This document shows positions 43,101 to 55,100 of a stretch of DNA of 64,000 bases, one piece after another. The notes under the pieces are model-generated. The model saw only the letters and a program-made list of their open reading frames with translations. It had not been told where the DNA came from and made no database searches. This DNA comes from Branchiostoma floridae. Lineage: Eukaryota > Chordata > Leptocardii > Amphioxiformes > Branchiostomatidae. The translations under genes and the position numbers were made by a program. Position 1 is the first letter of the stretch. Each line of letters starts with the position of its first letter. The DNA is taken from NCBI RefSeq assembly GCF_000003815.2, contig NC_049994.1, positions 17,170,739 through 17,234,738 of the forward strand, given 5' to 3'.

Positions 43101-46100
43101 GTCCGCCCCACGGTGAGCTGGTGCAGGATTGGTGCAGCTTCGGTCCCGAGTCTGCTCACCAACTCCACACGTCACGCTGCAGGCGGACCATGCGCTCCAG
43201 TCAGACCAGCCACCATCAACTACATGGAAAACACATTTTAGATTTGCTGGAACAAGCTGGAAGTATGTTCAGGAGTGCTACAGCTACTTGCATCTATAAA
43301 GACTTGAACCGGTGAAAAGCTCATTTGTAGGAGACTACTTGTAGCAGGTTAGTATAATATTTAGACTTTAAAGTTACCTGGACAGGAAACTCCGGAGTCG
43401 CACTCTTGTGTCTCCTCATCATCTCCATCACAGTCCGCCCCACGGTGAGCTGGTGCAGGATTGGTGCAGCTTCGGTCCCGAGTCTGCTCACCAACTCCAC
43501 ACGTCACGCTGCAGGCGGACCATGGGCTCCAGTCAGTCCAGCCGCCATCAACTACATGGAGAAAAAAGGTTTTAGGTTTGCTGGAACAAACTGGAAGTGT
43601 GTTCAGGAAAGCTACAGCTACTTGCATCTATAAAGACTTGGATCTGGGGGGAAATTATTTTCTATTATAGGAGGCTTCTATAATAGGAGGTTAGAATAAT
43701 ATCTATACTTTAGAGTTACCTGGACAGGATACCCCTGTGTCGCATGCTTGTGTCGCATGAGTTAGTCCGTCACACTCCGCCCCGCCGTGAGCTGGTGCAG
43801 GATTGGTGCAGCTTCGGTCCCGAGTCTGCTCACCGACTCCACACGTCACGCTGCAAGCGGACCATGGGCTCCAGTCAGACCAGCCGCCATCAACTACATG
43901 GAAAACACATTTTAGGTTTGCTGGAATAAACTGGAAGTATGGTCAGGAGTACTCCAGCTAATTATCGACTTGCATCTATGAAGAATATAGTCAAGTCAAG
44001 TCAAAGTTTATTGCACAACATAATTTGTAGAACGGGTACAATGTAAGGCAAACTTAGGTTACGTTATAATATACTTATATTGTATAAGACAACTAGCAAT
44101 ATACTAGTATTGAACGGGATAAATATAACTTTACTAATATAGGAGACTTCTTGTAGGAGGTTAGTATAATATTTATACTTGATAGTTACCTGGACAGGAA
44201 ACCATCGTGTCGCATGCTTGTCTATTATAAGCCAGTCCGTCACAGTCCGCCCCACCGTGAGCTGGTGCAGGATTGGTGCAGCTCCGGTCCCGAGTCTGCT
44301 CACCGACTCCACACGTCACGCTGCAGGCGGACCATGGGCTCCAATCGGTCCAACCGCCATCAACTACATGGAGAACACATTTTAGGTTTGCTGGAACAAA
44401 CTGGAAGTATGTTCAGGAGTGCTACAGCTACTTGCATCTATGAAGACTTGAACCGGTGAAAAACTCATTTGTAGGAGACTACTTGTAGCAGGTTAGTATA
44501 ATATTTAGATTTAAAGTTACCTGGACAGGAAACTCCGGAGTCGCACTCTTGTGTCTCCTCATCATCTCCATCACAATCCGCCCCACCGTGAGCTGGTGCA
44601 GGATTGGTGCAGCTTCGGTCCCGAGTCTGCTCACCAACTCCACACGTCACGCTGCAGGCGGACCATGGGCTCCAGTCAGTCCAGTCGCCATCAACTACAT
44701 GGAGAACAAATTTTAGGTTTGCTGAAAAAAAAACTGGAAGTATGTTCAGGAATGCTACAGCTACTCATTGACTTGCATCTGTAAAGTCTTGAGCACTTTG
44801 ATCAATTGACGAACGTCCAAGACGGTACGGACGGCATAAAAACGCTTGGACGCGTTTGGATTGGCACCTTTGACGCGTTCAGTCGGTCGTCCGGGACGTC
44901 CGAGACGCCGTCTTAAAGCGGGCGCAAAGACACCTCTACAACGACAGTCACTGCTTACCTTGCTAGTGTAACTTCTACAAGTACAATCATTACGCTAAAA
45001 CATAGCATATTTGCCCGTTTTGGTACTCTCTCGTATCTGACCATCTGCGAAGGGGAACATATTTATTGCTCTATTTCCTTTAAATCAGTCGAAAATTAAT
45101 GTCCTTTACTGTGGCCTTTATGTGGTTGTGTATGTACTCGTAAATGTAACAAAGGCATACCTGGCGAAAAGACTTGGACTTCGCACAATGACATCACTCG
45201 ATGAGAACCGATCAGGCGAATGCCGACGTACCGTCCCATCATCCCCCTACAGGAAACGGAAATGGACGGCTGGCCGAGGTCGATCCGATGGTCACCTCCA
45301 CACTTGGGGTTGGCGGTAACCGTGCCGGAATCCCCGATGTGGATGTTGAAGGGATTGAGTCGATCCGAACAACAGTCCAGGCGGTTGAATATGACCACAC
45401 TGTAGATGATGATGAAAAAGCAATGGATTCTATGTTTTTAATATGTCAGAGCCTTCACGTACGACATGACATCCAACACCATAGGTAGGATTAGAAACTA
45501 ACGCCAGGATCCTATTTCCAAACTCAAAAGTTTTTGCTCTGTGACCGGAGGGTAACCTGAGTTTTAGTTTTGTCAATGTAACGCGCGTTCGCATCTGTAT
45601 CTGTATGTAAATCCCCTTGTCGCGTTCGGCGGCACAAGGCCCCCTAAAAATATGTTGTAAGCTTTTGGTATAAGTCAATGTGATGTATTCTATCTGCAAT
45701 CTAAACACCATGTCACACACCACAGAAAACAACACAACCAACATAAAGCACCACATTTACAGCCATCAACTTGTTCCACAACTCGATACCAAAGGTCCTT
45801 TATTCCGTATGCTACATATCACTGGAATGGTCTTGATATTGCTGTACAGTCACTTAATCCTTCGACATTCAAAAATTACTTAGAGAAATTAGCTCGCCCT
45901 TTCCTTAACACACATCTTAGTCATGGCCCCAGTTACGCCTGCGCTTTACTCACGCGCCTCCGCGTCGGGACCTGTAGTTTGAATTAGCTTATGCACACGT
46001 TATTCAGTAGTAAGTCCTTCTTGCAGCTGTGGCTCCCGATGTGAAAGCGTTACCCACTATGTATTGTACTGCCCTAGCTTCAACCTTCAGAACCTTGTAA

Positions 46101-49100
46101 GCGCAACCCTTGAAAACGTAGTCTGATCAAGCCCTAACTCGCTTATATGTATATGTATGTGCGGTCACGGTGTCCGTTTGTTGCCGTGTCCCGGACGGAT
46201 TTTAAGTGCGAGTTACAAAAATTGAGAGGTCCAGTAGTACCTCTGAATTGCCCGAAAAACACAGAGTGCCCTAGGTATACGGGGCCGCGTAGGGGTCAGG
46301 GACGACGTACAGAAAAAAAACAGACCGTTAAATACCCAAAAGAACCCATTTTCTAAATGGGACCGTATCATAATCAGTACTGTTATGACAAAAGACATAG
46401 TGACCTACACGTACCTGTTAATCACATACGATTGTCCAAGATCCACCCACCACGCAGGGTTGGCCTCCCACTTCGTTTGCGTACAGGTGTTTTCCGAATA
46501 ATTGCCATTGGTGTTGCCGTCTACAGCAAGACCGGCTTCCCCACTGAACACTTCGCCTGTAGTTGGTATCCAGTACCCCTGGGAGCTTGTTTGGTAGGCC
46601 GTCTTGCCTCGAGCGATATTGACAGCTGCCCCATCTATGGCAAAGATCGGTAAGATGAATATTGGGCGATAGTTGGTGAATAAGTAATGATTGTACCAGA
46701 CTGTACCATTGTACGTGTAGGGGGGAAAGTACAGTATTATTGCAATCACTTTGGCGTCCTCTCAAACACATTTCTCAAACACATTTCTGGCTAGCTGTCG
46801 CCCCCTAAAAGACGTGATTTCTTGGTTTACCGCATACTTACTGTTATGGCAAAGTCGCTACACTTAGTTTAGCAAAAAAAAAATTATATAAACCTCTAAC
46901 AGCGATACCTACCGAAGTGAGTGTCCTTACTTGCTGTCTTACAAAATCCTACATTTTTACCGAACTAAAAGCTTCATCGACAATAAACTAAACATACAAG
47001 TTTGTCCCAACTCGTTCCAAGTGTACTAAAATGTCTACGTATCGTACTTCAAGTGACAAATTTAACAGACATCAAGGCGTAATAACGTCAGAGTGCCATA
47101 AAGTTGACATATCCGGTCATAGAGAAGCCAGAGCGGGTTTTTCAACCTTTAACCCAATTAAAAGCTTTATCGATGATAAACTAAACATACAACTTCAACC
47201 AAACTTACTTGAATTTTACTGAAGTGTCTACACTACGTTCTTCAAGTGACAAATTTAACAGAAATTAAGGCGTAATGACGTCAGGGTGCCATAAAGTTGA
47301 CATATGTGGTCATAGAGAAACCAGAGTGGGGTTTTCAAACCAATTAAAAGCTTTATCGGCAATGAACTTAACATACAACTTCGACCAAACTTTTTTTCAA
47401 TTGTACCGAAGTGTTTACACTACGTACTTCATGTGACAAATTTAACAGACATTAAGGCATGATAACGTCAGGGTGCCATAAAGTTGACATATGTGGTCAT
47501 AGCTATAGAGAAGCCAGAACGTGATTTAACCCTTCAAACCCAATTAATAGCTTTATCAGCAATAAACTAAACATAAAACTACGACAAAACTTATTTCAAT
47601 TCTACCAAAATGTGTACACTACGTACTTCAAGTGACAAATTTAACAGACATCAAGGCGTAATGACGTCAGGGTGCCATAAAGTTGAAATATGCGGTCTTA
47701 GAGAAGCTAGAGCGGGTTTTCCTCTGTATTGACCTAATTAAAACAGTCATAGACAATAAACTAAACTTACAACTTCGACAAAACTCTTCCCATTTACACC
47801 AGGGTGTCTACGCTACGTACTTCAAGCGACAAATTTAACAGACATCAAGGCGTAATGACGTCACTGTGCCATAAAGTTGAAATATGCGGTCTTAGAGAAG
47901 CTAGAGCGGGTTTTCCTCTGTATTGACCTAATTAAAACAGTCATAGACAATAAACTAAACATACAACTTCGACAGAACTCTTTCCATTTACACCAGGGTG
48001 TCTACGCTACGTCCTACAAGTGACAAATTTAACAGACAGCAAGGCGTAATGACGTCAGGGTGCCATAGATATGATATATGCGGTCATAGAGAAGCCAGAG
48101 CGGTTTTTTCAAACTTTAACCCAATTAAAAGCTTTATCGGCAATAAACTAAACATACAACTTTGACCAAACTTTTTTCAATTCTTCCGAAGTGTCTACGC
48201 TACGTACTTTATGTGACAAATCTAACAGAAATTAAGGCGTAATGACGTCAGGGTGCCATAAAGTTGACATATGCGGTCATAGAAACTAAACTAAACATGC
48301 AACTTCTACCAAACTCTTTCAATTTACACCGAAGTGTCTACACTACGTACTTCATGTGACAAATTTAACAGACATCAAAGCGCAATGGTGTAACCGTGTG
48401 AGGGTGCCATAAAGTTGACATAATGCTGTCACAGAGAAGCCAGAGCGGTTTTTTTCACCCTTTAACCCAAGCTTTATCGACAATAAACAAAACATACAAC
48501 TTTGACCAAGGACGTATAACGTCCTTGCTTTGACCAAACTTTTTTCAATTGTACCGAAGTGTCGACGCTACGTACTTCGAGTGACAAATTTAACAGGCGG
48601 AAATTTGACTGAGCGTCACTTTGGCGCAACCCGAAAACGTGACGTATTCTTAGAAATCACGGTACAAAGTTTATAACAATCGGGTCGTAGAATCAGGATC
48701 ACAGAGCAAAACTGTACCCACTAGTAGGAACCATGTAACATTTGGTCTTAGTGGTAGGATTTGGGCATTTACCTATACGTCAAGGTGACGCATCTATGCT
48801 ATGCACTCTCACCAATATAGCCAAGGACCAGGGTTCAGTGTACAGTTTGATGTGATCTTTATTACTACGACCGATGGTATACAGTTTAGGTAAGTGAACA
48901 GATGTGATGATATAGTACTACAACTGAATACAAGTGATACAAGATACGATACCTGGACAGAGTTGCGGCGGATGATACTAACTAACCCGGTTAACTAAAC
49001 TACGACGGCGGAAGATGCGCTTGTCCTGGTCTCTCTGAGTCTGCTTCTAGCCTAACTAGCGCGTACCTCGCCTTATATTATCTCAATTGGAGGCGGAGCT

Positions 49101-52100
49101 TACGCGAGCGCTGCGGGGCGTGGCCTAGTTGACGTCAGGGCGCGCCCATGATCACGTGCTCTCACCACGTGACCCCTGGGCCGCCCAACGTAATAACAGA
49201 CTTGCTACACTCTTTAACAGCAAGAGCAGGGATGTAATTTATATAGTCAAAGGGAAGTCAGGGGTGTAACCACGATTCCCGCAAGCTCTTATCTCCTAGA
49301 GGCGATAATTAACCCAAGCTGGTCCATTCTTGAAGACGCCCAGGTCAGGGTTCCCCAGATGGCCTCCTGTTGGGTATTGTGATTAGCAAGCATTCTGCCT
49401 GTCCTAGAGTTAATCCAGCGTGTAATGGGAGTAAACACAGCAAGAACATAGAATCTTTCCCCTGCCGCCAAAAACAAATCTATGGGCAGAATTGATAGTA
49501 ACAGAAACCTAAGAACGGTTCGCAGGCTAAAAGTATTAGGAATCGTATTGCTAACATAATTGTATTCCTTCCACGTAAAAATCTTACCGGGTGCGAAAGA
49601 CAACCCCGGTGGCAGAGGAACATGGGGCTGCATAGACCTGACAGCCCGATGATTTTCATACGCCGGGCGGTACAGTTTCATACGCGGCGTGCACAGGCAG
49701 GAGTATAATTATGTTAGGAATACGATTTCTAATACTACTAGGCTATCAATATTAATAACATTGAAATGTTGTGAAACGACTTGAACCTTGTTGCGAAAAG
49801 ACTTGCCTTGTTGCGAACTGACGGTTGCGAACTGACATTGTTGCGAAACAACCTGTAACCCTTGTAAGGGGTTATTATAATACGTTAGAGTTACCTGGAC
49901 AGGATACCATCGTGTCGCACTCTTGTGTCTCCTCATCATCTCCATCACACTCCGCCCCGCCGTGAGCTGGTGCCGGATTGGTGCAGCTTCGGTCCCGAGT
50001 CTGCTCACCGACTCCACACGTCACGCTGCAGGCGGACCATGGGCTCCAGTCAGTCCAGCCGCCATCAACTACATGGAAAACAAATTTTAGGTTTGCTGGA
50101 ACAAACTGGAAGTATGTTCAGGCGTGCTGCAGCTACTTGCATCTATAAAGACCTCACATTCACAAGTTTTCCATTTTGTACATCGCATAAACTTTGGACT
50201 CACCCGAACAGACCACACCAACATCCTCACTGTGCCCACAGTTCTCTATGCCCCATCCTCTGTGGCTGCAGTGTTCGATGCTCGTCTCGGAACCCTCACA
50301 GGCCACGTTGTCCAGCCAGATCTCACCTGACCCCTCCCCGAAGGCTGCTCGAGTTCGGACCTCAAAAGCGCTTCCGTACCCCAGCTGACGGCAGACCACG
50401 TGGGCGTCGTCCATGCCAAAAGCGTCGTCACAGACGGTCCCCCACTGTCCGTCATGGTACACTTCAACCCTGCCCTCACTGGACGAACTTCCACCCACGA
50501 GGCGGATGCCTGAAAAAAGACGACATTGAATGAAAACTTCACAACTTCTGGGTTATCTTGATATTTGGATTCGATGCATATCTTTTCTTTTTAATTGCGG
50601 ACATCAAGAACTCACTCCTTGTCGGCTGCCGTCATTTCCGTGTCAAAATCACGTATGATAAAATGGTACTTTACATCAACGTAAATACGTCTGAGACACG
50701 TCTTGGCCTTCCTTTCCACAACCGCTACACACCTACCAAATATCACCAAGATTTACCCACAACTTCTCGAGTTATGTTGTTCACGTATGAATACAAACAA
50801 ATACAAAGCCCGCTGCAGTACCATGGGGAACGCCAGGTAAATCATTTTCGAACTTGACCTACCTTTCCACAACCACCACACACCTACCAACTATCACCAA
50901 GATCCATTCACAACTTCTTGAATTATATGCATGCGCAGTTGACCTACATACAAACACAACAAGGCCGGGCTCAACCGATTGCACAGCCTTTTGGCGAAGG
51001 CAAAAAAAAGTGTGGCAACGAAAATGCATTGCCATGGCGATGGAGTTATGGCTTACATATATTGAATTATACATTAGCTGTTGTTGGGGTGTTTTAGTAT
51101 TTGCCTTTCCTCTGGCTCTGTTTACAAGTGCTAACAAGGTGCGAACTAGCTACTTGATGGATGGGCTGTCGACCTCTGTCCTACCATCCAGCGACTATGA
51201 CTTCTTCCAGACATCTTGGAATGCCCGTCCCGATTCCTGTGACTCTGAAGACAATAGCACTCTATCCTACCTCTATGCCTCTCTCCACTAAACACTTGCC
51301 TGTCCAATTCTGGGAATTCCTGACAAAAGGTCACACACTATACTATTAGGCGTCGCCATTGAGGCGTCGCCAAAAGCTCTTAACTCACCCTGCGAGCAGA
51401 CCACACCAGAGTCCTCACTGTGCCCACAGTTCTCTATGCCCCATCCTCTGTGGCTGCAGTGTTCGATGCTCGTCTCGGAACCCTCACAGGCCACGTCGTC
51501 CAGCCAGATCTCACCTGACCCCGCCCCGAAGGCTGCTCCAGGTCGGACCTCGGCAGCGCTTACGTACCCCAGCTGACGACAGATCACGTGGGCGTCGTTC
51601 ATGTCAAAATCGTCGTCACAGACTGTCCCCCACTGCCCGTCATGGTACACTTCAACCCTGCCCTCACTGAACGAACTTCCACCCACGAGTCGGATGCCTG
51701 AAAAAGACGACACGAATGGAAACCTTAGACTTCCGGGCTCTCTTAACAGTGGATTCGACGAAAATCTATTTTATTTTTGAGATTACGGACATCAAGAACT
51801 CACTCGTTGCCGGCTGCTGGAAGGATCACAGCAATGTCTATGGCGTCATTTTGGTGTCAAAATTACGTATTATAAAAATGGTAAACGTAAGATACTTCAA
51901 TCATAGCATGAGCTAAGTGTGGTAATATGTTCAGTAGTGCTACAGATACCTATCGACTTGCATCTATAAAGACTTGAACCGAGGGAAAACTTATTTTGCT
52001 AATATAGGAGACTACTTGTACGGGGTCGGTATAATATTCATACTTTAGATTTACCTGGACAGGATACCATCGTGTAACATGTTTGTGTCTTCTGAGTTTG

Positions 52101-55100
52101 TCCGTAACAGTCCGCCCCGCCGTGAGCTGGTGCAGGATTGGTGCAGCTTCGGTCCCGAGTCTGCTCACCAACTCCACACGTCACGCTGCAGGCGGACCAT
52201 GGGCTCCAGGAAGTCCAGCCGCCATCAACTACACGGGATACAAATTTTAAGGTTTGCTGGAAAAAAACTGGTATCAACCTGCATCTATAAAGACTTGAAC
52301 GGGAGGAAATCTTATTTTCTGATATAGGAGGCTACTTTGTTTGTTGTTGTTGGCATCCATCTGTTTTGGAAGACAATGGTAGGCAAACAGGGTGGGTTTG
52401 GTGACCAGTCTGTCTGGTCTGCACTTGAGTTTTTAAGGTGAAGGAGAGCTGTGCACTTCCTTCTCCACCCTCTCGTCTACTGGCGCACTAAGTTCTACAG
52501 GGGTAACTGTATGAAACATGAAAGACAGCCCCCGTAGACGCAGGTTTGTTGTTTGGACTTTCCGTCTCCTAGGAGGACTTCCAACCAAGGACGCAAGGGG
52601 TTCCTCCTACCCCTGACTCGTGTATAGTGGGTGCATCATGCCAGAACATGCCCCTATGGCCTACCACTGCAACAAAGGTCTGTCACTGCCACTAGCCGCA
52701 GCTATGTACTCATTAGACAGGCAAGTGAGAAAAATCGTGAAAAGTGCCTTTCCCAAGGGCAACGGCAGCCGGATTCGAACTCATGACCCCTTGGGCCTCT
52801 TGGGCCTGAGACCAACGCGCTGCCGATTGAGCCACGTGATCTCACACTTGTAGGTTAGAATAAAAATGTATATATAGACTTAAGAGTTACCTGGACAGGA
52901 TATGCTGTAACATGTTTGTGTCTTTTGAGTTTGTCCGTAACAGTCCACCCCACCGTTCGCTGGTGCAGGATTGGTGCAGCTTCGGTCCCGAGTCTGCGTA
53001 CCGACTCCACACGTCACGCTGCAGGCGGACCATGGGCTCCAGCCAGTCCAGCCGCCATCAATGGCTCCTTGTGTTGTAATACAGAGATATTGTATCAATC
53101 CCCGGTGACGTACATCGTGTGGTGTACCTACGATATCTTATCCCATAAAGTGCACGATGATTGCGGTAAATCACAGGTACATCGTAGGTAAAATCAGCAT
53201 GGAGTGTGTTGTGATGTTCAAATTCTTTTAGCGTTGTACGATTTTTAAATTGTGAATAGGCACCTGAACGCTTTTTGCTTCTTTCACCGACCAAGTGCAG
53301 ACTAGCCTGTGTTTACACAAGCTCTCGCCGGCTGGGCTTAATGACCCCCGGAGGCGGCAATCTTAGGGCCGGCCGCTAGGGGCGCGATTTTAGTCAGGCT
53401 AAGTGCAGACATGCTATTGAATGAGAAGCTTTGATGTCCTCCTGCTAGTGAAAGGGATCCTGGGGAGCCATCTGCAAACTGACCACTTGGCACACTGACC
53501 TCAGAGACAGGCTAAGATCCGATCTAATTATGAACCCACGATTTTACCTACGACTCACAAACGATTGTATGCATCACTGCAGTCGGCTCACACTAGAAAG
53601 GCAGTTGCGTAACGCAGCGCATTTTTACACTTTCATAATGTTCATAATGTTCAGCTGTAATGCTTCGAACAAGGACAGTTATCGTCCGATTGCAATTGCC
53701 AGCCCCTTGTTAAAAGTCATTGAATCGGTACTATTGACTTACCTTGACGATTTCCTATGCTCCCCGAGCAACCAGTTCGGATTTAAGAAGAAACATGGAA
53801 CTGATCTATGCATATTTGCCCTCAAAGAAATTATTCAGTATTATCGACAAAGGGGCTCTCCTGTATTTGCATGTTTTCTGGACGCATCCAAAGCGTTTGA
53901 CCGTGTAAACCACTGGACATTGTTTAAAAAACTTATGGATCGAGGGGTTCCGATGTACCTAGTTAGATTCCTGGTCGTGTGGTATAGTACGTTGTCATTC
54001 TGTGTCCGTTGGGGCCACACCCTCTCGGATACATTTACCGCTATGAATGGTTTGCCTCAAGGCAGCATATTGTCACCAATCTTGTTCAATGTGTATGTAT
54101 CCGATTTGAGTACCGAGCTACTGAGGTCTGGAGTCGGTTGCTATGTTGGGGACACCTTAGTCAACCACTTGATGTACGCGGATGACATTTGCCTCGTCTG
54201 TCCGTCTGTTAAAGCGTTGCAGAGACTGATCAGTATTTGTGAGCTATCTGGAGCGGATATTGACATGTTGTTTAATGAATCGAAAACACTATGTATGTAC
54301 TTTCCGTGTCGCCGCTTCCGCATGAGTATGCCTTTGCCGCCGCTGATGCTGTACGGTACCGCCTTAAAGTATGCCTCTTCTACCACATATCTTGGGTATA
54401 TAATTACCCCTGATCTTTCGGATGACGCAGCAATCCGAGCTCACGTCAGAGGCTTTTATTCTCGGGCAAATTCACTCCTCCGGCGGTTTCGTTACTGCTC
54501 AGCGGCGGTAAAAAGTGAGTTGTTCTCTGCATATTGCTCCCCGATGTATTGTGCCCAAATCTGGAGTAATTACAGCGTGAGTGCGATCTCCAAGCTACGA
54601 GTGGCTTACCACAGCGCAATGAAACTGCTCTTTTCGGTCGGCAGGCATACAAGCACTAGTTGGTTGTTTGTGAATAACCGGACCGACATGTTTGACGCAA
54701 GGCGTCGCAAGGTCACCTACTCATTTGTAACACGCCTGCTGTCGTCTGACAATGATATAATTAGAGTGCTTGTACACTCGGACGGCTTTTGCCACAGCAC
54801 ATTCTGGCGACATTATGTAAAGTATTTATAAGTGTAGCTTTGTAAATCCTTGTTCTGTGTCTGTTTTTATGGGCCATGGGCCTGATACAAATAAAAAAAA
54901 AAAAATAATCCAAATCATACAGTGTTTTATCCATTCACCGTATTGCTGTGCAGTTCTTACAGTGCAGAGCAGAGCTCCATGCCAAGGGTAAAGAAGAAGA
55001 CAGGAGAAAGGGACAAGGGGAACCGCCCTTAGCCCTCTAGGAAGAGGCAGGTGGAGGGAGAAGCAACAGTGACACATTCACAAGTTTGTCATTTTGTCCA

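Noticed and set aside
46960-48600. CRISPR-like regular repeat spacing
   Set aside because: Units are about 195 bp and similar along their whole length, with no unique spacers; this is a eukaryotic tandem repeat.
49289-49681. 130-codon minus-strand frame as a host gene
   Set aside because: It lies directly next to an LTR and has no recognised domain or splice context; retained only as possible internal LTR-element sequence.
52760-52845. Functional tRNA gene on the minus strand
   Set aside because: A- and B-box-like sequences are present, but stems do not pair well and the region continues into a SINE-like tail.
53530-53640. Upstream ATG of the plus-strand reverse transcriptase frame as a gene start
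   Set aside because: The first about 40 codons do not resemble LINE protein and precede the first RT block; the element is simply 5'-truncated.
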